Positions 22,052 to 34,637 of a stretch of DNA of 64,000 nt are shown here, one piece after another. The DNA comes from Dermatemys mawii (Eukaryota > Chordata > Testudines > Dermatemydidae). Positions within the stretch are counted from its first letter, which is position 1. The number at the start of each line of letters is the position of its first letter. Where the stretch lies: NCBI GenBank assembly GCA_007922305.1, contig ML677341.1:68134663-68198662 (forward strand). The letters run 5' to 3'. A program made the translations under genes and the position numbers. The notes below the pieces were generated by a model. It did no database searches. It was not told the DNA's origin and saw only the letters and a list, made by a program, of their open reading frames with translations.

Positions 22052-25000
22052 AGGGGGGGAAAAAAGGTATGGTAACACACTGCCAGTGCTAACTAGACTG
22101 ATGAGGCCAATAAGAGGTGTACTAAATGATATATAAAAACCCTTTTGGATAGAGAACAATACAAACTTAATTTTAGATAATTTTAAATGTTAAAGTACTT
22201 TGAATTGTAAGAATTATATCTGTGTATAGGGTCTTTTATTGTGGCTTAGTTGGTATCGTCTGGTTCTGGATCCAAAAGTGGTAATTTTCAAGCACAACTG
22301 AAGATCTGACCCTGGCATTTAAATGGTGCATACATTGACTACTAGCTTTCTCTGCATATCACCACTCTGCTGAAATACCACACCATTGCCCTGTCTGAAG
22401 TGAATGATTTAAATGTCAGTGAAAAATGCCCAAGTTTTGAGCTCTAAGGAATTAAGCCAATAGGCTTCATAAGTTTTTTTTCTTCTAAGCAGCTTTTATC
22501 TTTTTGACTTACTTGTGAATACTGTGTAGTCGTAATAAGATGAGAGTAATAAGGCCATCACCAGGCAGAAGCCATCTCCACTGGCTTAGTGGTGCTAAGA
22601 TTTGGACCTATTGCTGCCAAAATTGTTATCTGACATTCTCTCTTTATCCCTCTAGCTGTTCCTCTTTATAGTCTGCCATGATTCAAGCATTGTCAGTCAT
22701 TGCTCTATTTGCAATAGGTAAACAGGTTTTCTTAGTGAACAGAACATTTCTTGCAGGAATTGTATATGGTTAGTGTCAGACCCTGGATTATCAATCAGTC
22801 CAGCCACAGTCATTGCAAGTAGAATGATGCTTGCATTATAGGGACTTTTTCTTTTTTCTAAAAAACTTGGCCAACTAATAAGAAAAGAGAGAGGACATTT
22901 TAGATAATAAACTGTATTTCTGTTTTTAGTTTTACAATAAAATTTAAAGGGTATTGATTTTTTTAAAGCAAGTCTTCAGACAAAAGTATTACACAGAAGC
23001 CACAAATAAAATACAGCACAAATTAATGTTGAAATTTTCCAGTATACCACTATAGGAAGACTTTTCTTTGAAAAGATCTGATATTTTTTTTTAGCAGTTC
23101 TGAATGTTGATTATTTATGTCTGCCTCATTTTAAGGAGTATTTTAACAAAGTCCAAGGGAGTTTGAACTTAGGTGTAATGTATAACTTGCTTTAGAAATT
23201 GTCAGTTTTCTCAAAACCATTAAGCTTAGTCTTAACTCTTTTATGTAACACAATGCTGTGTGCAAAAATAGAATTTTCTTCCTGTTACACACAAACCACA
23301 AATAAAAAGTGTGGTGTTGATTTTGTGACACAACAAAATATAACAACATAGAGCCTTCTGTGCTATATATTTTGTACAACAGCAACACAGAATGTTACAA
23401 CTCTGCTATCCTCTTGGTGAAATATCTCGCTGAGATATAAATAGACTTCTAATGACTATCAGACTCTGTGCCTAGGAAATTTCCTTGTAGGTATATCATT
23501 ACAGAGCTAACATCACTAATAAAATAGTAATATTTCACAAGTGCAGGAGTATATTTTATATTCATAACTGTAAGGCAAATACCTAGCATATGCATAATTT
23601 GAGACTCATTTTAAAACCGTAATTTATCATAATTATCTACATATTATAATGGCAAAACATTTTTAATTGTTTTTGACTCGACTGGCAAAATAAGAAGGAT
23701 GATGAGAAGGAAAGTTAACAGCAGATGGCCCTACTGTCAAAACTGCAGTCTCTCTTAACCCAAAATGAAGCAGCAGACTGAACAGAACATGTTTCTGGCT
23801 CCTAGTTCTAACTCTCAATTGTAAGTGTGAATTAGCATTTGGTGGAGTTATAAATGTCCAGAGAAGTAAAAATAGTCTCATTATTTACAATGGGACAAAA
23901 ATAGCAGAGAATGAGACCAGATAAGTTTTCCCCTCATATTTAACTTATCTTTTGGTATGGTTTAGTAAGTCTGATGTAAATATTTAACTATTGGAATGTT
24001 AATTTTTAGAAAACATTTGTTTCAACATTTAAATAACGTAGGTCCCCCATTCTCAATCTCTATCACAAAGGATGCTTTTCTGTAGTAATAAATGTTTATT
24101 CTTCTACAAGCTACCCTGTCTGTGGAAAAAATAAGGTAGCCAGCAGTTGAAAAATATGTAATACACTTACATTTAACTGTGTTTCAAATAAGTTCTGCAT
24201 TGATGCATCAGTTGCAATATGGCCTCAAGGATTTGTCTTATATTAAACACAACATGCATGCACAGATGTGATGCTATAAAAATCCCAACATTTCCACACA
24301 CAAATTGCCTCAGAGAATTTAAGAATTCAAGATTACGTTCATATGAATTTAAACTACAGAATATAAAAAAGTATCCTTTCTTTAGACTTGTGTATAGCCT
24401 GAGAGAGAGAAAATAAGCAGGTGTTAGATTACACTCCTGAATGGTCAATGAAAGTAAATTAACTGCTTCAGCCGATAGAAAAGAGGTGCTAACCCTAGCA
24501 ACTTAAATGAATGGTGACACATCTACAAAATAATGTGAATTCCAAAGTGCAGTTTAACCCCAAAGTAGAGTGTGTATGTGTGTGTGTATATGTGTGTGTG
24601 TTTATGTATATGTGTATATGTAGAGTGTGAAACAATCTACTGGACTAAAATAGTGAGAATGAAATTGTTAAGAAATGGAGCTGGGAACAGAGACACAGAT
24701 CGGTTGTTTGCTTCTTGTCGTGATAAATGTTGCTCAATATGCCATCAGTGTAACAATATATGTGGCTGTCACAGTGGTAATCTGTAGAGGAGAATGGTGT
24801 TACAAAAGACATATTACTATTGAAATATCGTTTATTTTTAATACAAAATGTAAAAATTGCATTTTTAAAGAACAGATTGATTAGTTAATTCACTGTTTCA
24901 ATAATTTTTAGATTCTAGAAAAATAATATATGATAAATGAATTAATAAAAGTAAAACATATTATTTTAAGTTGTGAAACTTGATGTAAAGATTTCATCTT

Positions 25001-26023
25001 CTATTTGGATCTTACTCTCTGAAAATACTGTTGTAAATCTGGTTTTCATAACTGAACAATCAGTATTTACAGTATAATTATTTCTGAAAACTGGTAATGG
25101 GTCGCCAGTTATAATCTATTCTGTGACTACCTTCGGCAGCATCTTAAATATGAGTGTTTACATTCGTCCTCTAGTTTAAAGATCAAAATTCTGCCAGTAT
25201 TTGGGCAAGTTATATAGAGCTGTAATGTGGATATAGTGCTTAATAGCATCTCCTATGATGTTAGATAGGTACACACATGAATTTCTAACTCATATGGTAT
25301 TTCATAACCTAGAAACATTCATGGGGTATATTATGAATAATTCTTAATACAAAATATAAATTAGGTAATTGTTGCTATGAATCATTGTTCAGTGTCGAGT
25401 AGCACAAAGGAGCCTATTTTGTAATTGCTATTGGCTGACATTGTGACAAGGCTTATAATTTCTTTGACATTCTTTCATCAGCAAGTCAAAACCATAGCAT
25501 AGGTACCCTGTTCTTTATATTCCCTTGAAATCAACCTGGTGTTCAGAGAAGACTCTCAAGCTCTGCTTCATTTGAACTTCTTAGTTTTGTGAGACTATTT
25601 TGCTTGTATCAACTACTGAAAATTTTCAGATTAACTTGCTAGCCTTTAAAAACGCTATATAGTCTGAAGCTAAGTTTTTGACTTAGGTTAATTTAAAATA
25701 TCTAATTGCATAAAGCTGATCCCTGACCTATATATGTTGCTTGTGAGACTATAATCAATAAGTTGGAATTTTATAGAAATATTTAATTATTCTGTTTTAC
25801 CCATTTGATTCCTCTCCTCTTTTAAAAATATAAGTTTAGCACATAATGGTACTGGAAACCGGCTGAAGAGAAACTTAACTGAAGAGTTTCCAAAAATTTT
25901 GTTTGCTTATATATCTTCAAGTGCTTATCAAACATGATCTTTCTAAACTAACTCCATAAACTTCTGCATACTTAGAGATTCAGTCCCATCCCATGTATTC
26001 CTCATTCATTGTTTGTTTGCTTT

Positions 26024-26026
<3 letters not shown>
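22052..26026. other. unique A+T-rich DNA, no gene seen
   Basis: No gene, element terminus or family-like frame was seen. A (TG)n-like stretch lies at about 24572-24632. The open frames are 65-91 codons and unremarkable. Confidence 0.55.

Positions 26027-26057
<31 letters not shown>
26027..26057. repeat. (TA)n microsatellite
   Basis: A pure alternating TA run of about 31 bases. Confidence 0.95.
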
Positions 26058-26063
<6 letters not shown>

Positions 26064-26077
26064 CAAACAAAGGGTGA

Positions 26078-26149
26078 AATCCTGCTTCCATTGTAGTCAG
26101 TGGCAAAATGCTCATTGACTTCAATAGCTTAAGATTTCACCTATGCCCT
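26078..26149. repeat. palindromic MITE-like repeat
   Basis: The left arm agggtgaaatcctgcttcca is mirrored by the right arm ending 'cttaagatttcacct', with 'cattgacttcaatag' in the centre. It belongs to the same general class as 11221-11293 ('attgactt.aatgg' core) but has different outer sequence. Confidence 0.65.
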
Positions 26150-26324
26150 CAATTTTTCTTCCACCCCTTAATTCCTGTATTACTATTTTTGTCTTCCAAT
26201 TTTCTTTTTAATACTGTTCATCATAATTCTTTGTCTCCTCCATGAGGCTAGTATCTCTTGATTCTTATGCTTTCTAAATCAGTAAAGAGGAGGAAGTTGT
26301 AGAATATGTGGTAACCAGGTATGG

Positions 26325-27350
26325 TTGATTGGTTGATTTTTTAAATCAATGTGATTTAAATGACTGGTTTTAATTGTGATTTAAATTAGCAAGAAAGAAA
26401 CCTTGATTTAAATAATTGATTCTAATTTTGTTTTGCATTTGTTGTCTTTATATATTTTCCTAAAGAAAGGTTGTTTTATCAGTTGGTAACCATTAAAACT
26501 TGTCTCTTTGCAACTAAACAGAGCCTTTGCACTAAATGTAGTGCTTCTTTTTACTGACCAGGAGGATATACTGTATCTAGGCACATTTAAGCAGTGTTAT
26601 AGCTTAACTTAATTTATATTTATTCAAATCTTTAATTTTTATGTTTTGTTTATGGTAGAAACTGGTGAATGATGCATTAAAAAATTTCTAGATGATTAAT
26701 TTTTACTTGTGATTTGTGCCAAGCTATATTTGGAACATAATTCAGATTCAATTAAAATGCACAAAATCAATTTTATTTAATAATAAAAAAATGCTATCTT
26801 TAATATGCTGGACACAATAGAAAAACAAGTTTTTGCATTTAAAACTAACTCATATTTTAAACCAGAAATATTACCTGAAATCAGTATATTGATCTGATTG
26901 TTTCTGTTCACCATATCCTTGAAGGTTTTAGAACTAGTAGAGCTTATCCTCTCACACCTCTTTTTAATACATAGATTGGAAGAGGAATACAACTAATTTT
27001 TTACTCCCAATTGATTTCTGAACTTTGAAAGAACTAGGCTACTGCTATCACAAACTGGTTTAGTACATCAATAACCAGAGGTTCCATTTGCTTAGCCAAT
27101 GACTTCTACCAGTTCAGTGGTGTGATTTTCTTTAAGCAGTACATGTTTGCTATCAAGTTTTAATGTTTTTAAATATAATTTAAATAATTTTACTAGATTA
27201 TAATAAAAATAGCCCTTAACATAGGTTGTCAATTATAAATTTACTTTACATGTTGTTTTTTTAAATTGTATTTAATTTACATTTTAAAAGTTCAGTTTAA
27301 ATAAAAATCCAATTTTTATTTTTATTTTTTAAATTATTGATTTTTATCTT
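26325..27350. repeat. probable A+T-rich DNA transposon relic
   Basis: The left edge is rich in 'gatttaaat / tttaaatca' words, and the right edge near 27340 again reads 'aaattattgatttttat'. I recall amniote hAT-like elements with such ends, but I see no TSD and no transposase-like frame. A 71-codon reverse-strand frame at 26777-26992 is unassigned. Confidence 0.35.
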
Positions 27351-28944
27351 CCCAAGAGCAATATTACTTCACCTGTGTAGCACATTAACAACTGAATGGC
27401 TGGGGGAATAAAAACAAAGCAGAAAAGCAGGGGAGGGTAACCTATAGAGAAAAGTATCAACCATGAACATTCTGTATGTGAGACTAAAACAGTGAATAGA
27501 GTTTGGCTAACAAGCTTACAAATAAATTCCTTCAGCTATTAACAAAGAAATCATTACTTGAAAACTGTTTTGAATAGTAAAATTGTCTGCTAGTTGTTAG
27601 GTAAGTATATTAGTGGCTTCTGTTGTGTTGCAAGTATCAGGAAAATTTCCTGAAACCTTAAATCAGTCTTTTAATGGGGGTTAGGCTTTGAATAAAGAAC
27701 CATTATTAATGTTCTGCCCCTTATAGGATACCTTCTGTTTCTAATTTTACATCAGAATTAAATGTCATGATAAATATTAACTTCATAAAGTGAGTTTGGT
27801 CACATTCCTCTGATATTGTACTAGTAGTACTTTATTTTCTGTGTAGAAGGACTGCACTTGCATCAGACATTAAATTGTGATTAATTATAAAATAATACAT
27901 TTACTTAAATTTAATAAATCTTAAGATGTTGAAAATAATTTTAGAATGGCCTATCTTTTTTTATATCTTACATGCAAAAGCAATGTTGGGAGAAAATGAA
28001 AATAATAATTCATCCCAATGATTCTAAAGCTCTTAAAGATTTACAGGCTGTTACCATGGTGTTGTACATGAAATGAGCAGAGTTTGGCAATGCAGACAAA
28101 ACACAATGCCTCTAACTTTTTTTTTTTTTTTTATTATTTCCTGCAGGACCAAAGGCTTGTGTTGACCGGTAATAAGATTTAATTCAGTGGGTGGCAAAAA
28201 CAGAATATCCATATTCATTACTTAATTAAATGAAATTCTTCTAGAGGATTCTGGGAATTCTCAACAGTTCCTTCAAAAGCTTCTCTTTGATAACGGTAAA
28301 CAAATTACCTTACGAATAACTTCTTAATCAGAGAAAAGTAGAGCTGATCTCTCCCTTTGGGTGGTCACAGTCAGAGAGCAGCAGTCTTCTTCCTGATGGT
28401 TTGGTTTCTGAAAAGCTATATAGTATTATGCTGACAGCTGTAGACCTTTTTGTTTTTTTCCTTTTTTTCTTTTTTTGTTAGGGATAACAAACATCCTGTG
28501 CTGAAGACAGCATCAAGCCCAGCTTGCAGTATGCCCAATTAGAGAAGCTAAAATCTCATTTGTTTCACCATGGGAGCCTCTGAAAGCACACCATTTTGGC
28601 CTCATTACAGTATTTTTAACTTTATAAAAACAATTTCATTATGGAAATTTAAAGAAGCTCATTTGGTCTTAGCATTTACACTGAAGTTAATAAATTCCAC
28701 AAGAATTTCAACAACTTCAGCATGTAGGTTTTTTCATCTTCACTTAATTACAGCAAAAAGTTGCTTTTAAATTTTTTTTGGTGTACAGTATCTGCAAAGA
28801 AAGCTATAATTTTGCTGTACTAACCATTTATTGTGTAAAATGAATGAAAAACAATTCTAAGTTTCTACTTCTGAGAATATAGAGTTCTTACTAAAATAGG
28901 AGTCCCCCTCTCTTCCATCCCCCCAATCTGTAAACATTCAAGTG
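27351..28944. other. unique DNA, no gene seen
   Basis: No family-like frame is present. A T-run lies near 28119-28135 and T-rich blocks near 28450-28480. Possible splice-like signals around 28480-28540 lack a GT donor, so I do not call an exon. Confidence 0.5.
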
Positions 28945-29170
28945 TTGACCACAGTTACCAACTTTCACATGGTAAATAAGCACCCCGACTTTCACAATAA
29001 ACCAAAAATCAAGCTAATCCTATTTCAAAACAAGTCCAAAACAAGCCAATCCCTAAGAATACCAACACTGTGTGACTTGATTGCCCCAACATGCACTCTG
29101 GGACTGTGTACCCAGGACTCTCTCCCCCGCCCTTACTCCTGCTTGTCACCCCCTGCTCCAAGATATTACT
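28945..29170. repeat. interspersed repeat, class unresolved
   Basis: The words 'gttaccaactttcaca', 'ataagcaccccgactttcac' and 'aaaaatcaagctaatcc' match my memory of a common turtle repeat. No terminal repeat or TSD was found here. Confidence 0.4.
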
Positions 29171-29859
29171 TTTTTAAAAATGTAGCATAGTAAGATGGTC
29201 TAAGTTCTTTATCTGCAATGTAAAATGTGACATATTTATACACAGGGCTGATCCAAATAGTGTGGGACAAAACGTGCAGCTGCTAGGCGGCGAGAGTGAA
29301 AGCTTGTTGCATGTGCTTCAGTGTTGCATGATGTGGAATACAAACTGCATCTTGCTGATTTCAGGGTTCTGTGATACAAGTAGTTTGAGTAAAGGTGACT
29401 TCATCTTAACTGTTTGCCTGGGAAGTTTTTCTTCCTTGACCCAACCTCTAACATTAAACCTCCATTTGCTATTTCCTTAGCTCTCTCTAAAATCTCTTTG
29501 GACATATTATCTGTATTCCTCACCACCCAAAAACCAGTGGTGATAAAATGTGCCAGTTGGTATAGATGAGTCTGGAGTAGGACATAGTGGGTTTTAGACA
29601 ACACATACTTGTTGTGTTACTTGTAAGTTGTAGTTATGTGGAAATGTGTCCATTAGGACTAACCACCAACCACTTCCACATAGGTCAGGAAAAGGCCATC
29701 AGATTGCAATGTCTTTGGGTCTTTACTGACCTAGGGTGCATTAAAATAACCATACAGGTACAGGTGAAAAAGGTTCTTTATCCTATGATCCATTCCTGGA
29801 GCATTTTAGTCTCCCTGAAACACCCTTAAAGAAGAAATAAATAAAAAGAGGTTAATGTA
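29171..29859. other. no gene or repeat recognised
   Basis: Nothing assignable; the frames are under 85 codons and match no family. Confidence 0.5.
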
Positions 29860-30060
29860 ATGGATTTTAAGGCCAGAACAGACCACCAAGCCATCTAGTC
29901 TGACCTCCTGTATGTTTCAGGTCACTAACACTAGCTAGTACCTAAACATTGAACCCAATAATCAAAACTAGACCAAGGTATTACAGTCCTCAGGAAATTC
30001 AGTGTGTGTCCCAGACAGAGAACAGGAGGGACCAAAGTAACTATGTAATTAAAACATAGT
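29860..30060 (-). mobile_element. CR1-like LINE 3' end fragment, reverse
   Basis: The plus strand reads 'gattttaaggccagaacaga' and then 'ccatctagtctgacctcctg', the complement of a CR1-like 3' terminus of the form 'ccagaagggaccatt...tctagtctgacctcctg'. The downstream part is too diverged to follow. Confidence 0.55.
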
Positions 30061-30484
30061 GCTAGAAATCTACCCATTCTGAATTTTACCGTCTTTCTTC
30101 ACATTTTTCTTCATTTTTTCCCTTGGAATGTGTCCCAGTTGCTTTTTCTGTGATAGAATGATCCTGTTTACCTAATAGCCTTTAAACTCAAGTGAACAAA
30201 GCTGTTTTGTTTTATAATACCATGTTAAAATCAAATCTTTTTCTTGAATGACTTTGGGGGTGGCAGTAGGAAAGAGGTAATCAGCAGTAGTGGGGCTCAG
30301 ACAATTCAGATCCCCCTGCCAGATCTGGCACTGCCTCACTTCCTCCCCTAGCATCTTAAATAACAGCTGGAAGGAAATAAGTATCAGTAAGCTCAAGGCA
30401 CATTTTGATTCCATCACCACACCAACCTTCTTTTTTTCCATAGCTGGAGTTGCACATCAGCTCCTCCGAGGTCTTTGCTCACTT
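30061..30484. other. no gene or repeat recognised
   Basis: Nothing assignable. Confidence 0.45.
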
Positions 30485-30830
30485 AGCCTTAGGTTTACAC
30501 TGGTACAGTGGATTGTGTTAGAAAAGGTGTAAACCAAGACCAGCTAATTTGTTTTTAAACACAACTGAGTTTGTTTATGCCAGTGCTAAGTGCGGATTTA
30601 CATATTAATTAAAATGTGATAATCTATCAACTCAGTTTTCCAGGCCTATGCACAGAGAAGTTGCACTAAATTAATTTAAATTTATTTTTTTAACTGATTT
30701 AGTTAAGAGAGCAAAAGGCTGTGTGGACACATTTATTTCAGTTTATATCAGAACTATGTCACTTAAAACCGTTATCGTCACTGTAAGTGATATAGGTGCA
30801 GCTATTTCATATTGACAAGCCCAAAGCCTA
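30485..30830. repeat. possible DNA-transposon-like repeat
   Basis: 'ggtttacactggtacagtg' near 30491 and 'ctgtgtggacacatttattt' near 30718 resemble pieces of a turtle repeat with 'tctacactag / gtgtggacac' words. No complete termini or TSD can be defined. Confidence 0.3.
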
Positions 30831-31839
30831 AGGTAGCAAGAAGCCTTAGATGACAGTTGTGCCATCAGTGTCCTCTCCCTTTGTTTCTGATTCTTCAGCA
30901 ACTTGACACACTTTTCAGATAAATGGGAAGAAAGAAATAAAAAATGCCTCAAAAGAGGGCTGAGTAGCAGGGGGAGAAGAACAGAAGAGAAAACCTGGTA
31001 TGCACAGGGAATTCTGACACCCAGCTCACAATAGTCTTCAGTGAGAAGACAGCAGAACAAGTGGATGGATGCTGGCCATCCTGGAATTAAGTAACAGATG
31101 ATGGTAGCATTACTGAAATGTTACAGGTTTAGACAGACAGCATCCTCCTTGACCCTGGAGAAAGAGGGTACACACACACAGTTCTTGGACCCAGACCTCA
31201 AGAAACAGGTAATACTAGTTTCATTTTTAACAGTTTGTAGAAGAAGGGGAAAAAGGCTAGAAAGAGAGAGGCAGAAAACTTTACCACATGGATCAAAATG
31301 CCAGACAGATCACCATTTATGGAGAAATCAAAGCAAAGCCCATGGCCAAAGAAGACAATGAATTCCTGTTGAGCCTCAACAATGAAACAAACACCTATCA
31401 AATATTTGGTGTGCTGCCAGACTTATCTTGTTCATGATGCTAACAGAGTCATCCTGTTGAGAAATGCCAGGACTTCATTCTGTGTAAATTACTCCTAGAT
31501 AATGCATCTTTCTCCATCTTTCTGAAGAAGCACTTTAGAAGCCACTTAAAGTATAAAACTGAAATAGTAAACTTTTAGATAGTTTGTGGATTAGACAAAT
31601 GTGACAATATATCCTTGAACTGTACTCCATCCAATTTATCATATAAACTACCAGAACACTGTTTTGTTTTTTTATAAATCAAGTAAATCCTGTTTAATGC
31701 AGAGAAGAAAGGTGAGATAATAGTGGAGCCAGGAGTTTAATTTGAAATGGAATTTGCTGCAACATGCAGATGTGATGCTCGGAAGTGCTAAGATATTTTA
31801 CGTTTTTGTTGAAAAAAGCTTTTTGTCATGATGGGTTAG
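30831..31839. other. no gene or repeat recognised
   Basis: Purine-rich in places (31200-31300), with no family-like frame. Confidence 0.5.
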
Positions 31840-32290
31840 CAGCATCCTACAAGAGGAATGTCTAGTCTGAAGAAGAGCAGGCAAGCAGAGGCTAAGAAGA
31901 GTAAGATGTTCTTTGGTATATATACTTCAGAATTCATTTGTCTTCTATTCTAATAATGTATCCATACCAAGAAAGTTGCAAAAATTGAACCTGTTGATAA
32001 AGCAGTTGATAAGTGTGGCTTCAAATATCATAATTTCTGATCTTGACCTGCCACTTGATATGAAGCAACTGACCAAGACAATGAGAATCAGAAATGTCAA
32101 TATGGTATTCATCAGCCTTCCTTAGCACCCACGTTCCAGTTCTGCAAAACAGAGTTGGTGCAATAGTGTTCTGTAGATCCACCATCTTTGTAGTAAGCTT
32201 CATGCCACAACATCCCCAGAGGTTGCTGAAGGGCCTGAAACATGGCAGCAGCTGCTTGCATACAAGTGTACACATATTTAAGGCATCATT
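31840..32290 (-). pseudogene. LINE reverse transcriptase C-terminal relic, copy A
   Basis: Reverse-strand translation gives 'GMKLTTKMVDLQNTIAPTLF' and then 'CLGQLLHIKWQVKIRNYDI', matching the post-palm region of endonuclease/RT-type LINEs ('KLxTKLKVYxAVVLPTLLY...CLRxLLxIKWQDKIPDxEV'). After a stop it continues 'LSWYGYIIRIED', corresponding to 'LRWAGHVVRMxD'. Stops and frameshifts disable it. The family appears to be the same general type as the fragment at 56085-56785. A second copy in opposite orientation starts near 32880. Confidence 0.7.
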
Positions 32291-32879
32291 CATCACAATC
32301 TACGATGCTGCGCAAATATTTGAATTGTCACTTGCTTCATGTCCCATTTGGACAATTAATACTTGGTTGTAATCTGGAGGCTGCTTAATGGTAATGGCCA
32401 GTGACTCAGTTTTTTTCCAGATTAATAACCAGACCAATGTGCACTACCTCTTGCCCGACCTGATTGGCCATCAGCAGCAGTGCCATGTTAAATACATTGA
32501 GCAATATTATAAAGGCTAAATGAGGCAAATTAGGTATCCAAAACAGTTGAGAGACATTGTTAGTTAACTATTGGATTGTGAAGTTTGAAAATAGTTTTAA
32601 TGGTTTTCTCTTTTTGGGAGTGCAGGGTGGGTTTGTTGTTTTTAGCATTCTTTGAGCTATGATAACAAATTTCTGAAAGATAATCTTTATTTGAAAGGCA
32701 GTCACAGGAGATGTAAGGTAGTGCAACTATAAGCCACTAGTGATATCACTAGATGACAAACTAAATAGTTTTTATCATTTAATATTCTGTAGTAATAAAT
32801 GACTACATACAGAATACTATGTTATTGACAAATTTGACAATAGATCTCTGGTCTTATTTTTATTCTTGTCCTCTTCATC
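32291..32879. other. spacer between inverted LINE copies
   Basis: No gene or recognised repeat. It separates two fragments of the same LINE lying head to head. Confidence 0.4.
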
Positions 32880-33230
32880 AGCTAATCCATATCAAGTGAC
32901 AGGACAAGAGCAGAAGTTAGGATATTTTAAACCCAACCCAAACAATGATTTAGTTCCAGCAGCCTTCTTGGTATGGAAATATTATTAGAATGCAAGATCA
33001 ATGAATTCTGAAGCATGTGTACCTGGAAATTCCACTTTGTGGCCAGCAGTCATGTGGGTATAAAAACTTGGATGGCACTCTTTAAACACCTTGCCCAAGA
33101 CTGATTTGGGTAGCACTTGATCTGCCAGGAGACCCTATCCTTTTGGGATTTGCCATGATGACAGTGAGGTATTTCACAGGCTCGGTGCGACAGTCCTACT
33201 CTCCCAAGATGCGCAATGCGCCCATGACAT
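32880..33230 (+). pseudogene. LINE reverse transcriptase C-terminal relic, copy B
   Basis: The plus strand at about 32888-32930 ('catatcaagtgacaggacaa') aligns with the reverse strand of copy A ('catatcaagtggcaggtcaa'). Further right, 'tgcattctaataatatttcc' and its neighbours (reverse strand) align with copy A's plus strand 'ctattctaataatgtatcc'. Translation gives a broken 'HIK.QDKSRS' where copy A has HIKWQVKIRN. Downstream sequence to about 33230 should be the C-terminal tail, but it is too decayed to prove. Confidence 0.6.
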
Positions 33231-33589
33231 CTTCTCTTAGACAACAAGGAATTCCCTCTCTCTGACCCAAAAGTCTAATGTTCTCTCTAACTTCTTTTCT
33301 TCTGAGTCTTTTCTGATGCACCTAATTTTTAGACTGGATCAAGCTGTATCTTATCAAGTATTTACTCTAGAAGGCTGTGCCTAGGATTCCCCCGCCCCCA
33401 ACATATAAACCCTATGTTAGATTATGTCCATCTTAATGGTTAACATCATTTGGGTTCTTTCCCACTGAGTAAAATTTTAACCTACTTTTGACATAAATCC
33501 TATAACAATTTTTTGTATCTACATGACATTGAAATCCCTTGTAAATGGAAATAAATGAGTTTAGTAGAGATTTTGACACAATATGGATT
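33231..33589. other. no gene or repeat recognised
   Basis: Nothing assignable. The left limit of the neighbouring DIRS-like element may extend into this stretch. Confidence 0.4.
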
Positions 33590-33682
33590 GTTCTCTACAA
33601 GAGAGGATCCGTGCCTTCAGATGGAGTAATTGTAGATTGGGATGGAGGATTTAACTGGCATCCTGTGAGAGGAGTTCTGGAG

Positions 33683-34240
33683 TCAGTCACAGAGTGAAGG
33701 ATATTCTGCATGAGAATAAGGTAGGTATACCACATCTATCATGGCCATGTTGGAGCTATAAGGATGGCTCTGGCTCAGTTCCCTTGAATCTTGTTGAGTA
33801 CTTTGAACAGAACGGGGAAGGAAGGAAAGGCATAGACTAGCAGGGCATCCCATGTGAGGAGGATTGCGTCTCCCGGGGGTCTGCAGCCTAGGCCTGCTCT
33901 TGAGCAGAACTGAGGACACTGGGCGTTCTTCAGTGTGGTGAAGAGATCTATGGTCGGGAATCCTCAACAGCTGAATATGTGGTGTAGGGTTTATGTATCC
34001 AGCACCCACTCACGATCCTGGGCAAATTTCCTGTTCAGTGAGTCTTCTGTGGTGTTCTGGTGTCCTGGGAGGTATACAGCTGAGATGGTGGTGATGTGGT
34101 GGTTACACCAGTTCCATAATTTCAGTGCTTAGCTCTCTGCCTTGCCTGTCTAGGGAGAAAATGCAGTCAATATTGTCCGTCATAACTCTTGTAGTTTGAT
34201 GTCTGATCAACGGTAGAAAATGCTGGCAGGCATTGTGTCA
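33683..34240 (-). pseudogene. DIRS-like RNase H region relic
   Basis: The reverse strand reads 'VMTDNIDCIFSLDRQG', resembling the 'VxTDNTTAMFYINKQGG' segment of DIRS RNase H. In a shifted frame it continues 'AVYLPGHQNTTEDSLNRKF' and 'FSC.GFPTIDLFTT', corresponding to the 'YLPGxxNxxADxLSRxF' and 'WGTPEVDLFAT' blocks. Later, 'ARAILIAPTWP' matches 'AxVILIAPxWP'. Several frameshifts break it. Confidence 0.7.
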
Positions 34241-34637
34241 ACCAAGGATTAAACAGGGACTATGAGTGGCTTTGTCATTATACTAATTGATTGCATTTTC
34301 CTAGTTTAGTCTGTTTTACAGATTCTAATCAACTGTCAGACATAGATAAGAAACAGTGTAAATTTTCACTACAAAAGGTTTTTTTCTCTCCTGCTGATAA
34401 TGGCCCATCCAAATTTAACAGTCTCTTAGAATTGGTATGGTAATTTACAACTTTTGTTTTGCTTTCTGTGTGTATTAATGCATCTTACTTCTGTTTGTTC
34501 CATTCTATGCATCCGATGAAGTGAGCTGTAGCCCACAAAAGCTTATGCTGAAATAAACTGGTTAGTCTCTAAGGTGCCACAAGTATTCATCGTTTTCTTT
34601 ATGGATACAGACTAACATGGCTGCTATTCTTAAAACT
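34241..34637 (+). mobile_element. Penelope-like (tentative) retroelement 3' end
   Basis: It contains the widespread sauropsid repeat end 'gatgaagtgagctgtagccc', 'gcttatgctgaaataaactg', 'gttagtctctaaggtgccac' and 'gatacagactaacatggctg'. I take this as the terminus of a Penelope-like element, from memory of the family rather than from a protein in this window. It interrupts the DIRS-like element between its 'HINLLEF' segment (34640-34660) and the RNase H block (34240 downwards), so it is younger than that element. A hammerhead-like motif lies at 34513-34549. Confidence 0.55.
34513..34549 (+). ncRNA. decayed hammerhead-ribozyme-like motif
   Basis: The sequence ccgatga at 34513-34519 resembles the hammerhead core CUGAUGA with U4 changed to C. 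It is followed by a stem-loop (gtgagc, loop tgta, gcccac, one mismatch), then 'aaaa' where the core needs GAAA, then 'gc-ttat-gc' as a minimal stem III. Penelope-like elements are known to carry minimal hammerheads. The U4 and G12 changes predict that this copy is inactive. Stem I is weak, and the call is speculative. Confidence 0.3.

Noticed and set aside
22235..22275. tRNA-like 'gtggcttagttggt' box A-like word
   Set aside because: No box B at the right spacing and no cloverleaf can be drawn.
28486..28550. Possible coding exon after a T-rich tract
   Set aside because: There is an AG acceptor-like site but no GT donor, and the short peptide is not recognised.
33050..33247. Possible processed ribosomal-protein-like pseudogene on the reverse strand
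   Set aside because: Positional homology with LINE copy A explains the region better; no ribosomal protein could be aligned.
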